Source of the DNA: Lachnospiraceae bacterium
GTDB taxonomy: Bacteria > Bacillota > Clostridia > Lachnospirales > Lachnospiraceae
DNA length: 64,000 nt
Reading direction: 5' to 3'
Assembly: GCA_900771995.1 (NCBI GenBank)
Contig: CAAGQC010000087.1
Coordinates: forward strand, 14,975 to 78,974
Shown here: positions 17,080 to 25,219 of the stretch, piece by piece
Position numbering within the stretch: the first letter of the stretch is position 1
Layout: every line of letters begins with the position of its first letter
Translations under genes and position numbers: made by a program
Notes under the pieces: generated by a model
What the model was told of the DNA's origin: nothing
What the model saw: the letters and a program-made list of their open reading frames with translations, nothing else
The model's database searches: none

Positions 17080-17952
17080 TCAGTTATTCTGTTTCAGCGC
17101 ATAATTTTCAAACAGGAAATAATATTCATCCCTTTGTTTATAGTTCCATTGCATTTTTCTACAGACAAATCCAATTTCAAACATGTCCGTAACCAGATTC
17201 GAACAATAATATGGACTTGTTCCATAATTCATATATCCACTATCCATAACCTTATCATCCAGCCTGATGAATCTTTCATTTCTGGTTTTGCTCATTACAA
17301 CATATTTTGCCCTGGAAAGCTGCTTAATAAAATTCGGAATATCTGTTACGTAGTCAATAATTCCTGCCATATAATATAGATCTACCTTAATATCCGGTAA
17401 TTTTTCTTTATTTATATCACAAATTACGGTCTCTGAGTTTCTTTCACAATAATCCAATCCGTAGTATTTGATATCTTTGCATAAGAATTCTTTTAACAAT
17501 TCCTCTCCACATCCGATATCCATTAAAACTTTCACATCTTCAGGAATAAGCTGTGACATAGCCCGTGCTCTATCTTTCCATCCTTGTCGCTGCCTGTTTA
17601 ATGCATTAGTATCGCTTTGCTCAAATTCCTGCCAGCTTTTATCTGCATATACCTCATGGTAAAATTTGCTATCTAATTTCCAGCCATTGAAGAAATGTAT
17701 ATTCTCAATTAATCCGTATTTTTCAAGTTTCTTCTTGATTTCTTCATATTTTCGTGTATCATTTACAATAACAATCAGATCATCTGGCTTTTCGTTTCTC
17801 AAATACTCATAAGAATGTACCCTTTTTGAAACTCCACAAATACCATATTCACCTTCTTGTTCATCTAACAAATATTCTAAGCTTATAAATCTATCAACTG
17901 TATACAGCTTTAAAGCCCATTCTCCAGCCGGACATCCTATTATTTTTTTCAT
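17080..17952 (-). CDS. SAM-dependent methyltransferase with an N-terminal Rossmann-like domain
   Basis: A 290-residue protein in two parts. Residues 1-95 (KKIIGCPAGEWALKLY, DDLIVIVND, LIENIHFFNGW) resemble the small Rossmann-like modules found in sugar-modifying enzymes. Residues 125-290 carry a class I methyltransferase motif I, VLMDIGCGEELLKEFL (Asp145, Gly147), and a YYGLDYCERN motif II-like strand. The substrate is not readable, but position within the glycan block suggests methylation of the sugar or its acyl decoration. The start is 3 bases after the preceding stop, so the two genes are translationally linked. Confidence 0.7.
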   Translation of the reverse strand: MKKIIGCPAGEWALKLYTVDRFISLEYLLDEQEGEYGICGVSKRVHSYEYLRNEKPDDLIVIVNDTRKYEEIKKKLEKYGLIENIHFFNGWKLDSKFYHEVYADKSWQEFEQSDTNALNRQRQGWKDRARAMSQLIPEDVKVLMDIGCGEELLKEFLCKDIKYYGLDYCERNSETVICDINKEKLPDIKVDLYYMAGIIDYVTDIPNFIKQLSRAKYVVMSKTRNERFIRLDDKVMDSGYMNYGTSPYYCSNLVTDMFEIGFVCRKMQWNYKQRDEYYFLFENYALKQNN

Positions 17953-17955
17953 GAA

Positions 17956-19842
17956 TCAACCTCCGTATTTTGTATTTAAAATATATTTTGCCTGCGGTAT
18001 ATTACTAATGCATCTATTTATCCGAACATCCACTGGCAATATCGCTCCGTTCTCAACGACCTCTACTCCGCCATTTTTTATTTGTGTCTGCCAGTTTTTT
18101 GCCATTAAAAACTCTTCGGAATCAGACCATAATTGAGGAACCGGAAGCCATCCCGCAGCAAATGCAATATACAGTCCCGCTGGCGAATATAAATTTTCAA
18201 TGTTTTCTTCCATTGCTTTCAGGATTTTTCTGGCATCCCTTTCCAGTCGATACTGTCTTTCTCTTATTTGTTCTTCCGCCTCTGAGGCAATTCCCAAATT
18301 CCATTTTTGAGTTCTATACTCCTTCAGCGCATATCTTGTTATCTTTATACTTTCATTTATAATATCCGGTGTGGCCAGATATAATGCCTCGCTATAACTC
18401 ACCACATGAATAATTTCCGGACTATAGATATTCTTAGGATCAATATCATCCATCATTGCTGTAACCGCTGCCAGTTGTGCCTTGGCTTCATTAATATCCG
18501 GCTTAAAAAAATCCAATCCTGCTCTTGTTTGAAGTATTACCCTGAAATTATTATCCTCCAATTCTTTGACCAGTCTTAGCAAAACTCTTGATTTTGCCAA
18601 ATCCTGCACTCCCCATGTGCTCCTTGGAGTGTTTAGCATATTTTGCAATACAAAATATTTTGCGCCACACTTCTTAGCCATTTTAGCCGCCAAAACAGTG
18701 GATATGATATACGTAGTATCATCACACCCGCGAAACGCAAAATGATGCGATACATTTGCTTCTATGGTTTTATTTATTGACGCAATATATTTTATTGTAG
18801 CGATGTGCTCTTTCAAATTCCGATATAATGAGTTAGGTCCTCTGCCATCCAATTCGTCAAACCACCACAAGGATAATGCATGCCATGCAATATTTATCGT
18901 TCGCTCATACATCTCTGCCATTCTACATACATTTTGCGTTGCAGAGTACGTTCGCACCAGCATAGGTTTCGCTGCATTCCAAATATCTATATATTCCTTT
19001 TCCGAATTGACTGGGACACCTCCACCGTTTATTTTATCATTCCAGTTTTCTCCAAAATTTGATTGGGATAGTTGCGATGAACCAATCGACAAAATATCCA
19101 AATATCCAGCCTGTGCTAATTCTTTACACCACCCCATATATTTTTTTACACATTCTTCTCTTGTCAAATCCGGATCATATGGTCCGGAATGTGCCCTGAT
19201 AAGTGGTTGAAAACCATTTTCAAAGTTGTGATCCAATCGTTTGACTAGTGTATCTTTTCTGGTGGCATACTCCGGATATTTTTTAGCAATCAGTTTCGCT
19301 TCCGACTTATAATCTTCCTTTTTTATTATATTTCTCCCAAATTCCTGTATTTTTCTATCATATTTACAGCCCGATACAATATGTTCCGGAATATCTTCTT
19401 TCGGTATCCCCATAACCATAAGAGTCTCTTCCGGAGATTCTCCGCCTCTAAAAGTGCATATTCTCCCACTATATTCTCTTTCTATTTCATCACACGCTGG
19501 TTTTAACCCCGCAAAATATATGCTTTTCACATTCGCTGACAGGCTTTCAAAATATTGTTCCTTTTTTAATAATGCAACCAGTCTTCCAAAAATATTGACA
19601 GCATCTCTTGGATCCAATCGATAAGAAACCCCTATATGATTAATCTTATTAGACTTAATCCAATCCAATATTATTCTTTGACTCTCTTCACTCTCTAGTG
19701 TTTCCAATGCCTTCTGAACACGTAGCGGAGAAACTATAACTTTATAATTACATTCTCTGAGCAGTGATACCGCTGCATCTATCCCCATTGTATGTGCATC
19801 CACTAAGGTTTTCATCAAACCAAAAACTTCTTCATGTCTCAT
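17956..19842 (-). CDS. Predicted cobalamin-binding, glutamate-mutase-like protein (one-chain fusion)
   Basis: A 628-residue protein, about the sum of glutamate mutase small (MutS, 137) and large (MutE, 483) subunits. The N-terminus holds DAHTMG (Asp15, His17, Gly20), the D-x-H-x-x-G motif whose histidine is the lower cobalt ligand in base-off B12 enzymes. A VSYRLD strand and an FAGL strand follow at the spacing of the SxL and GG motifs. Residues about 200-560 look like a TIM barrel (PLIRAHSGPYDPDLTREEC, ANVSHHFAFRGCDDTTYIIS, ILQTRAGLDFF). If active it could rearrange a glutamate-like carbon skeleton, giving for example a 3-methylaspartate-type acid. The substrate and even catalysis are inference; a B12-binding sensor or non-mutase enzyme cannot be excluded. 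Confidence 0.6.
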   Translation of the reverse strand: MRHEEVFGLMKTLVDAHTMGIDAAVSLLRECNYKVIVSPLRVQKALETLESEESQRIILDWIKSNKINHIGVSYRLDPRDAVNIFGRLVALLKKEQYFESLSANVKSIYFAGLKPACDEIEREYSGRICTFRGGESPEETLMVMGIPKEDIPEHIVSGCKYDRKIQEFGRNIIKKEDYKSEAKLIAKKYPEYATRKDTLVKRLDHNFENGFQPLIRAHSGPYDPDLTREECVKKYMGWCKELAQAGYLDILSIGSSQLSQSNFGENWNDKINGGGVPVNSEKEYIDIWNAAKPMLVRTYSATQNVCRMAEMYERTINIAWHALSLWWFDELDGRGPNSLYRNLKEHIATIKYIASINKTIEANVSHHFAFRGCDDTTYIISTVLAAKMAKKCGAKYFVLQNMLNTPRSTWGVQDLAKSRVLLRLVKELEDNNFRVILQTRAGLDFFKPDINEAKAQLAAVTAMMDDIDPKNIYSPEIIHVVSYSEALYLATPDIINESIKITRYALKEYRTQKWNLGIASEAEEQIRERQYRLERDARKILKAMEENIENLYSPAGLYIAFAAGWLPVPQLWSDSEEFLMAKNWQTQIKNGGVEVVENGAILPVDVRINRCISNIPQAKYILNTKYGG

Positions 19843-19886
19843 CTTTACACTCTTGTTAAAATATTTATTTAGGTTTCGAATTCAAC

Positions 19887-20945
19887 CTAAAAGTATTGCG
19901 TTATTGTCTGTACCGGAAACTGTCTTCCCGTCTTTCTAAAATCGGCGTCATAAACTCCATTGGCTAAGTCTATAATATTAGTTATGTACTTCGTCTCAAC
20001 ATTTAATTGTTTTCCAATATATTCTATTGGAACTAATCCATTTGGAACATCTTCATATATATATCTACTATCTAATGAGGGAGGGGCATCAATCTCTCTA
20101 TAAGCAATATTATTTTTAATGCATTCATATAAATCCGTTCCCTCTACATTATAGGTTCGACTCAACCACTCTGAAACGCTTTCTATTTTGTATCCCATTT
20201 TTTTTGCTACATTGATTCTTTCTGCATCCATTTTTTCAATATACTTAGCTACTGATTTTGAGATTCCATCATAATAATACTTGAAATCAACTTTTTCATT
20301 TTCAATCCATCCAATATTCATAAGTACGGGTGCACAATGTAAAATCATTCCCACATTTGCAAACGATGTATACGCAACGCTTTTCTGAGCCACAAAGTAC
20401 TTTTGCAAGCATACTGGCATTTTCTTCAATATATTATTTAAATACATTCTGTCCAACGCTGCAATTTCCACATCCTTTTTCATTGCAAAAATAGTTACAC
20501 AATTTTTATCACTTCTTCTACAGGTATATACAATTGTTTGTGTTTCTGCAATTTGTGGCATTTCCTTCACACCGTTCTTTTTCAATTCTTCTGAAAACTC
20601 AATGGCTCCAAATGTTCTTCCCGGATTCAATATAATTACTGTGTTTCGGTTCACGTAAGGAGCTAGCTCTCGCACCACATCATGATAAGCAGTGCTTGGC
20701 ACCGTAACCAAAATATAGTTTGTTACAACCTCTTCAATGTTAGCAGATGCCTTTTCAATTCTTGCTATTCCATTTACCACTCCCGAACAATATATTCTCC
20801 CCGTTCTCATGATTTCGTCTATATGTTCCGGTGTTCGATTCCAAAGTGTAACTTTTTCACCATTTAGTGCCAGATGTGCCGCCATTGCCAGACCTTGGTG
20901 TCCACCACCACAGACAAAATATATCTGTTTATTCTCTTCTCCCAT
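19887..20945 (-). CDS. Opine/octopine-dehydrogenase-family NAD(P)-dependent enzyme
   Basis: A 352-residue protein. The N-terminal Rossmann fold begins QIYFVCGGGHQGLAMAAHLA (Gly13, 15, 18), followed by VTLWNRTPEHIDEI and NTVIILNPGRTFGAIEF. The all-helical C-terminal half (MILHCAPVLMNIGWIE, VEGTDLYECIKNN) fits the octopine/nopaline dehydrogenase fold. Such enzymes reductively join an amino group to a 2-oxo acid or reduce related substrates. I start at 20945 after AAAGGTG; an ATG at 20972 would overlap the previous gene. It lies between the ATP-grasp ligase and the B12-type gene, suggesting all three act on the same amino-acid-derived group. Confidence 0.78.
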   Translation of the reverse strand: MGEENKQIYFVCGGGHQGLAMAAHLALNGEKVTLWNRTPEHIDEIMRTGRIYCSGVVNGIARIEKASANIEEVVTNYILVTVPSTAYHDVVRELAPYVNRNTVIILNPGRTFGAIEFSEELKKNGVKEMPQIAETQTIVYTCRRSDKNCVTIFAMKKDVEIAALDRMYLNNILKKMPVCLQKYFVAQKSVAYTSFANVGMILHCAPVLMNIGWIENEKVDFKYYYDGISKSVAKYIEKMDAERINVAKKMGYKIESVSEWLSRTYNVEGTDLYECIKNNIAYREIDAPPSLDSRYIYEDVPNGLVPIEYIGKQLNVETKYITNIIDLANGVYDADFRKTGRQFPVQTITQYF

Positions 20946-20956
20946 TTTAACACCTT

Positions 20957-22210
20957 TCACTGCGTAAAACATTCTCTGTACATAATATCCCTGCCACTAG
21001 GATCCAGTATTTTTACTTTATTAAGCATCTCTTTCCTTTTGTCAATCAAATTCTCCTGAGAATCTGCACCTATTAAAAATCCCATGACCCGATCTCCACT
21101 GACCGCTTTCTGTGTTATTTCAGTCCCTTTTTCTTTATAATAAAAAATTTCTTCAATAATCCTCTTTTCCTTTAGTTCTTCAATTCCTTTAAATTCGCTG
21201 ACTATACCTGGATAAGCATAAATATAATCCATCTCGCAATATGCTTTATTATTTTCTGGTTTTATACTGACGTTATCATTATCCACAATAAGATTTACAT
21301 ACTGATTCATTATATCTATACCACTTACATATTGTATAAATTTGTATTTGGAACCTCCCCCCATCCTTGCACTGAATTCTAATATATATATTTCCTGATT
21401 ACGCAAAATAGCCTGTATCAGCATGGGGCCTTTCTCTAACTCAAAAGCATTACATATTTGTATAGCCGTTGAAATAATCTTCTGTTTTATCAGATCATCT
21501 ATCTCCACTGGATATAAACTCTGATATATAGTAAATATACCCTTTTCAATATTCATTTTTTTCGTTTCTGATACGGCAAGCAATTGCGGTTTTCCATTGT
21601 CAATCCAAAGGTCTACGGACAATTCTTTTCCTGAAATATATTGTTCTATCACTACTTTTTTGCTACGACTCAGTTGAAATGCATTTTTAACGGCAGTTTC
21701 TAACTCCTTTACATTATTTGTTTTTATAACACCTTTTGAACTATTACAGTCACAGGGTTTTACCACATATGGGAAATTTACTAATGTCGATAACTCAATT
21801 TTATCTTCTTTCTCATACATTCTGTAATCAGCCGATGGAACTCCATATTCTTTAAACTTTTGCTTCATATAGAATTTATTTGTTACATTTCTTGCCTGAT
21901 TACTATTAAGATAAAATGATAATCCTAATTTTTCTGATACATTAGCTGCCGTAAGTAAGGCCTGGTCTGTACAAGCTGTAATTACCAGATTGACTCTTTC
22001 TTTCTTCGCAAATTCACATATTCTATCTTCATCCAAAGTACTAATCTGTGCAAAAAAGTCTGCTTCCTTTTTTGCAGGAGGATTTTCAAAATAATCCGCT
22101 AATAGTACTTCATAATCTCTCTTTTTTAGTTCTTTTATTAAAGCAATCTGGTCATAACCTCCTGCCAAAACTAATGCTTTCAATTTAGAATTTTTCTTTT
22201 CATCTTTCAT
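20957..22210 (-). CDS. ATP-grasp carboxylate-amine ligase
   Basis: A 417-residue ATP-grasp protein. The preATP-grasp domain (LKALVLAGGYDQIALIKELK, NLVITACTDQALLTA) is followed by the ATP-binding lid FPYVVKPCDCNSSKGVIKTN and VVIEQYISGKELSVDLWI. The metal-binding ILEFSARMGGGSKYKFI, where Glu and Asn/Ser positions coordinate Mg, comes next, then a C-terminal domain. Such ligases join a carboxylate to an amine through an acyl phosphate. In this operon the obvious amine is a 4-amino-sugar or an amino acid, giving an amide-linked decoration (inference). It is 14 bases from the aminotransferase gene and 11 from the dehydrogenase gene, so it sits in the core of one transcript. The SD is weak. Confidence 0.78.
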   Translation of the reverse strand: MKDEKKNSKLKALVLAGGYDQIALIKELKKRDYEVLLADYFENPPAKKEADFFAQISTLDEDRICEFAKKERVNLVITACTDQALLTAANVSEKLGLSFYLNSNQARNVTNKFYMKQKFKEYGVPSADYRMYEKEDKIELSTLVNFPYVVKPCDCNSSKGVIKTNNVKELETAVKNAFQLSRSKKVVIEQYISGKELSVDLWIDNGKPQLLAVSETKKMNIEKGIFTIYQSLYPVEIDDLIKQKIISTAIQICNAFELEKGPMLIQAILRNQEIYILEFSARMGGGSKYKFIQYVSGIDIMNQYVNLIVDNDNVSIKPENNKAYCEMDYIYAYPGIVSEFKGIEELKEKRIIEEIFYYKEKGTEITQKAVSGDRVMGFLIGADSQENLIDKRKEMLNKVKILDPSGRDIMYRECFTQ

Positions 22211-22224
22211 ATCACATTTCCCAT

Positions 22225-23328
22225 TTATCTCAAGATTTGAATAATAGTATCTATTGTCCCTATCTGCATTTTCTCATAAAACGGAAGTATCAGTACTCTT
22301 TGAGAGATATAACGTGCTACATCCAATTTATTGTTTTTATATTTATTTCTAAAGCAAGCCTGATCCGCAGTGATAGGATAAAAATATTTTCTTGCATATA
22401 TATTGCTCTCATGGAATTTATCATATATCTCATCCCTTGTAATTCCATAATCATCTTCAATAATAATAGGGAAATATGCAAAATTATTTGTTGCCTCCGT
22501 ATTTGTTGCAAAGAAACTGATTCCTTTTACTTTTTCCAGACCCTGCCTGTAATAATTGTAACGTTCCTGCCTGTTTTTTAGCGCTTCATCAAGATGTTTG
22601 AGATTGCACAATCCCATAATAGCGCAAAACTCATTCATTTTCGCATTTGCCCCAACGGAAGTTACCAATTCTTCCCCTCGTATCCCAAAGTTCTTTAAAT
22701 TATATAACTTTTCATACATCTTATGATCTGAAAAAGTAACCGCTCCGCCTTCTATCGTATTAAATACTTTTGTTGCATGAAAGCTAAATATTGAAGCATC
22801 TCCATAGTTTCCAATACCTTTTCCTTTATAGGTAACTCCGAAGGCATGAGCCGCATCATAGATAACTTTCAAATTATATTTATCCGCTATCCGTTGAATT
22901 TCTTCCACATTACACACATTTCCATAGACATGAACCGGTACAATTGCCACCGTATGCTCAGTAATTAAGTCTTCTATCTTCGTCTCATCAATTGTTCCAT
23001 CTTCTTCCTTTACATCGCAAAATACCGGTTTCAGGCGATTTCTGGCAATTGCATGTGTCGTTGAAATAAAAGTAAACGGGGTGGTGATCACCTCTGAGCC
23101 TTCCGGAAAATCAAATGACTGAATAGCTAATTCCAACGCCATATGTCCATTCACCATAAGAGATAACTCTGGTACTCCCAAATATTCTTTTAATGCCTCT
23201 TCCAGTCGTTTATGATAAGTTCCCATATTGGTGAGCCAGTGGCTCTCCCATAATGGTTTAATTGCTTCTATGTATTCTTCGTAGGGTGGCATGGAAGATT
23301 GTGTCACCAATATTTTTTCATTTGTCAT
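22225..23328 (-). CDS. DegT/DnrJ/EryC1-family sugar aminotransferase, VioA-like
   Basis: PLP-dependent aminotransferase acting on nucleotide-linked 4-keto-6-deoxyhexoses. The 367 residues begin ILVTQSSMPPYEEYIEAI, then HWLTNMGTYHKRLEEAL, a pattern typical of dTDP-viosamine-type (VioA) transaminases. Asp158/His161 (IYDAAHAFG) and Lys187 (SFHATKVFNTIEGG) are the cofactor-binding residues. I start at 23328 with GAGG upstream; MHNKEEN at 23352 lacks an SD. No 4,6-dehydratase is present in the window, so the keto-sugar must come from elsewhere, for example dTDP-glucose dehydratase of rhamnose synthesis. It would supply the amino-sugar core of the flagellin glycan. Confidence 0.85.
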   Translation of the reverse strand: MTNEKILVTQSSMPPYEEYIEAIKPLWESHWLTNMGTYHKRLEEALKEYLGVPELSLMVNGHMALELAIQSFDFPEGSEVITTPFTFISTTHAIARNRLKPVFCDVKEEDGTIDETKIEDLITEHTVAIVPVHVYGNVCNVEEIQRIADKYNLKVIYDAAHAFGVTYKGKGIGNYGDASIFSFHATKVFNTIEGGAVTFSDHKMYEKLYNLKNFGIRGEELVTSVGANAKMNEFCAIMGLCNLKHLDEALKNRQERYNYYRQGLEKVKGISFFATNTEATNNFAYFPIIIEDDYGITRDEIYDKFHESNIYARKYFYPITADQACFRNKYKNNKLDVARYISQRVLILPFYEKMQIGTIDTIIQILR

Positions 23329-23367
23329 TATGTTTTCCTCTTTATTATGCATTTCCAGACAAAGTGA

Positions 23368-24489
23368 CTAATTATTGATTTCATTGAGTATAGAAGAAAG
23401 CATCTGACTCAGTTTCCTTGCACCTGAATCACTTAAATGATCCGTATCATTGAAATCAAAGTCATTGTCAAAACTGCTATCCTCCACCAGATCCAAAAGA
23501 TGCACCGTTCCATCTACCTTATCAAGAACCGAATAGAAGATGTTCTTATATTCCGGAGTCAAATACTTTAAATACTGGCTTGATGCAGGCATTGCTGTCA
23601 GCAGCAAATTGATACCTCTGTCATTGCAAAAGTAAACAAAATCCTGAAACACACCCAGATTTTCATTAAACGAAGCGGTATGTTTAATAGCCTTGTTATG
23701 ACTTTCTGCCCTGGTCTTTCCAGCCTGGTCTTTCTCTTCTTCTGAAAGTTCACTCCAACTTTTCGATACCGCATTCCATACTACCGTAGCGCATCGGTTA
23801 CGAGGACGCTTTTCATTAAAAAATCCATCTTTATAATCCGTTGTTGCATATGTATTTATAACCTTTTCAAGATCAATCAGATTTCCCTGCATATAATATT
23901 CGTCCTTGGGCGGCAGAATAAGACAATTATGGGAATCATGAAGCAAAGGATAATACACTTTGGATATTCTTTGTAATTCAGATGGTGTTTTTGCTAAAGA
24001 CAAATCACTGAAGAAACAATAATGCCCCACACAAAGAACTATGTTTTTAATATTTCTGTTAGTCTCACATGCCCTGCAAAGAAGTTTTATGGAGTAATAC
24101 AGGTCTTGAGAAATCGAAGACATATTTACCGCATTATCTATATACTCCAGATCTATCCCAAACGCACCATATGATGAGCCGGATATCAATGTCGTAATAT
24201 TAGTATTTTGAGCCTGCTGCAATGCATTTTTCAAATAGTAATAATCGTGGTTATTATAATATTCCTGATATACCCGCGCAGACAATTCTTGAAAAAGCTG
24301 TTCATAAATAATCACATGATATTCTTCCAATCCTGTTATCGACGAAACATCCGATTGGGATACAATAATCAAATCACTATATAAAACATTATCTAATGAT
24401 AATAGTGGAACAATCGTTACTGAATCATAAAACATTAATGACACAGTTTGTATTGATAAACCTTTTGACTCTTTCACATATATTTTCAT
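23368..24489 (-). CDS. SGNH-hydrolase-like protein of the flagellin glycan block
   Basis: A 373-residue protein with no membrane segment or signal peptide. LISGSSYGAFGID (Ser105/Ser106) resembles the GDS nucleophile block, IVLCVGHYCFFSDL an oxyanion block, and FNDTDHLSDSGARKLS near the end the D-x-x-H catalytic block of SGNH esterases/acyltransferases. DltD-type and alginate O-acetyltransferase-type proteins share this layout. A role in O- or N-acyl transfer onto the sugar is plausible but unproven. I choose the ATG at 24489 with GGAGG upstream; the frame is open to 24564 but that part overlaps a terminator hairpin. It is the first gene after the sigma-28 promoter and leader terminator. Confidence 0.62.
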   Translation of the reverse strand: MKIYVKESKGLSIQTVSLMFYDSVTIVPLLSLDNVLYSDLIIVSQSDVSSITGLEEYHVIIYEQLFQELSARVYQEYYNNHDYYYLKNALQQAQNTNITTLISGSSYGAFGIDLEYIDNAVNMSSISQDLYYSIKLLCRACETNRNIKNIVLCVGHYCFFSDLSLAKTPSELQRISKVYYPLLHDSHNCLILPPKDEYYMQGNLIDLEKVINTYATTDYKDGFFNEKRPRNRCATVVWNAVSKSWSELSEEEKDQAGKTRAESHNKAIKHTASFNENLGVFQDFVYFCNDRGINLLLTAMPASSQYLKYLTPEYKNIFYSVLDKVDGTVHLLDLVEDSSFDNDFDFNDTDHLSDSGARKLSQMLSSILNEINN

Positions 24490-24520
24490 TGCTTTTCCTC
24501 CATAGAAGGCCAAGAACAAA

Positions 24521-24564
24521 GAAAGAAAAAATGCCGCTATTACACGTTCCTGCAATAGCGGCAT
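24521..24564 (-). terminator. Strong terminator inside the leader of the glycan operon
   Basis: Minus-strand ATGCCGCTATT (24564-24554), 12-base loop, AATAGCGGCAT (24541-24531), followed by TTTTTTC. It stands 42 bases upstream of the first glycan gene and downstream of the sigma-28 promoter at 24667. Either it ends the upstream pseudogene transcript or it attenuates the glycan operon. Confidence 0.8.
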
Positions 24565-24594
24565 CTATGCCTGACTAATATTTTTTGCCTCCAT
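24565..24594 (-). other. Possible 9-codon leader peptide before the attenuator-like hairpin
   Basis: ATG-GAG-GCA reading to TAG (MEAKNISQA) with AAGG 4 bases upstream. Its stop codon abuts the terminator stem. Such an ORF can arise by chance; no codon repeat typical of amino-acid attenuators is present. Confidence 0.25.
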
Positions 24595-24666
24595 GCAACC
24601 TTGTTCATCCTTGAATATATCACGCATTCTGTGATACATTGTTTCTTATCTATTTATTTTACATAT

Positions 24667-24693
24667 ATATCGGACAGATGGCAAGAAATTCTT
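24667..24693 (-). promoter_or_regulatory. Candidate sigma-28 promoter for the glycan operon
   Basis: AAGAATTT, 11 bases, TCCGATAT on the minus strand. The -10 is identical to that of fliC; the -35 is weaker. The transcript would have a leader of about 170 bases containing CAAGGATG, a good CsrA-type core, and the terminator hairpin. Confidence 0.6.
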
Positions 24694-24982
24694 AGTGAGA
24701 AAAATGAAATCCCGACAGATATTCATCCTGACTATGCCCCGGATGATCTTTTTGTCTTGCGTGTCTTCTTGCGATTTCTTCTACCTGCTTTCCATATTGC
24801 AACGCATCATAAATGATATTTCTTACCGGCATGGCATAATGAATTCTGGTCTGATTTTCTATTCCCAACAATACATAGGTCATACTTTCATCCCGTTTAA
24901 TGCTTACCCTCTTTAGAATATCCCGATATTTTTGAACAATCTTCTGTCCTTCTTCACCGCCAAACGGAGTCCCGATATCTGC
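24692..24982 (-). pseudogene. Fragment of an Rpn-family recombination-promoting nuclease/putative transposase
   Basis: The open frame begins just after an in-frame TAG and reads GTPFGGEEGQKIVQKYRDI, then SMTYVLLGIENQTRIHYAMP, then PGHSQDEYLSGF before stopping. This is the middle of an Rpn/PD-(D/E)XK nuclease of the type common in Lachnospiraceae. The N-terminal helix and the C-terminal half, expected to continue with a KEDRLLPV-type segment, are missing. No SD or credible start exists. It lies at the junction between the flagellar genes and the AT-rich glycan block, so it is a likely scar of past insertion or exchange. Confidence 0.72.
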
Positions 24983-25176
24983 CTACACTTTATCCGTCAA
25001 CGCAAAAACACCCTTGTTGCAACATTCCCATTTTCACCCAATGAAATCAGCGGTGATACACCCGAATAAAACATTTTTGAACTAAATAAGATTTGATCTG
25101 TTGTCAGAATTGATATTCTGTGAATTTACAATAGCATATTGTTCCCGATAAATCAATCATAATTTGTACAGCAAAA

Positions 25177-25206
25177 AAGGAAGCAAATATTTCTATCTGC
25201 TTCCTT
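25177..25206 (-). terminator. Terminator of the flaG-fliD-fliS-fliT transcript
   Basis: Minus-strand AAGGAAGCA pairs with TGCTTCCTT (25198-25206 with 25177-25185) and is followed by TTTTGC, 14 bases past the last stop codon. The remaining gene-free sequence 24983-25171 shows nothing I can name. Confidence 0.8.
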
Positions 25207-25219
25207 CCGACTGTTTTAT

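Noticed and set aside
24601..24916. Plus-strand small ORFs opposite the Rpn fragment
   Set aside because: No SD, no recognisable protein; antisense to better-supported sequence.
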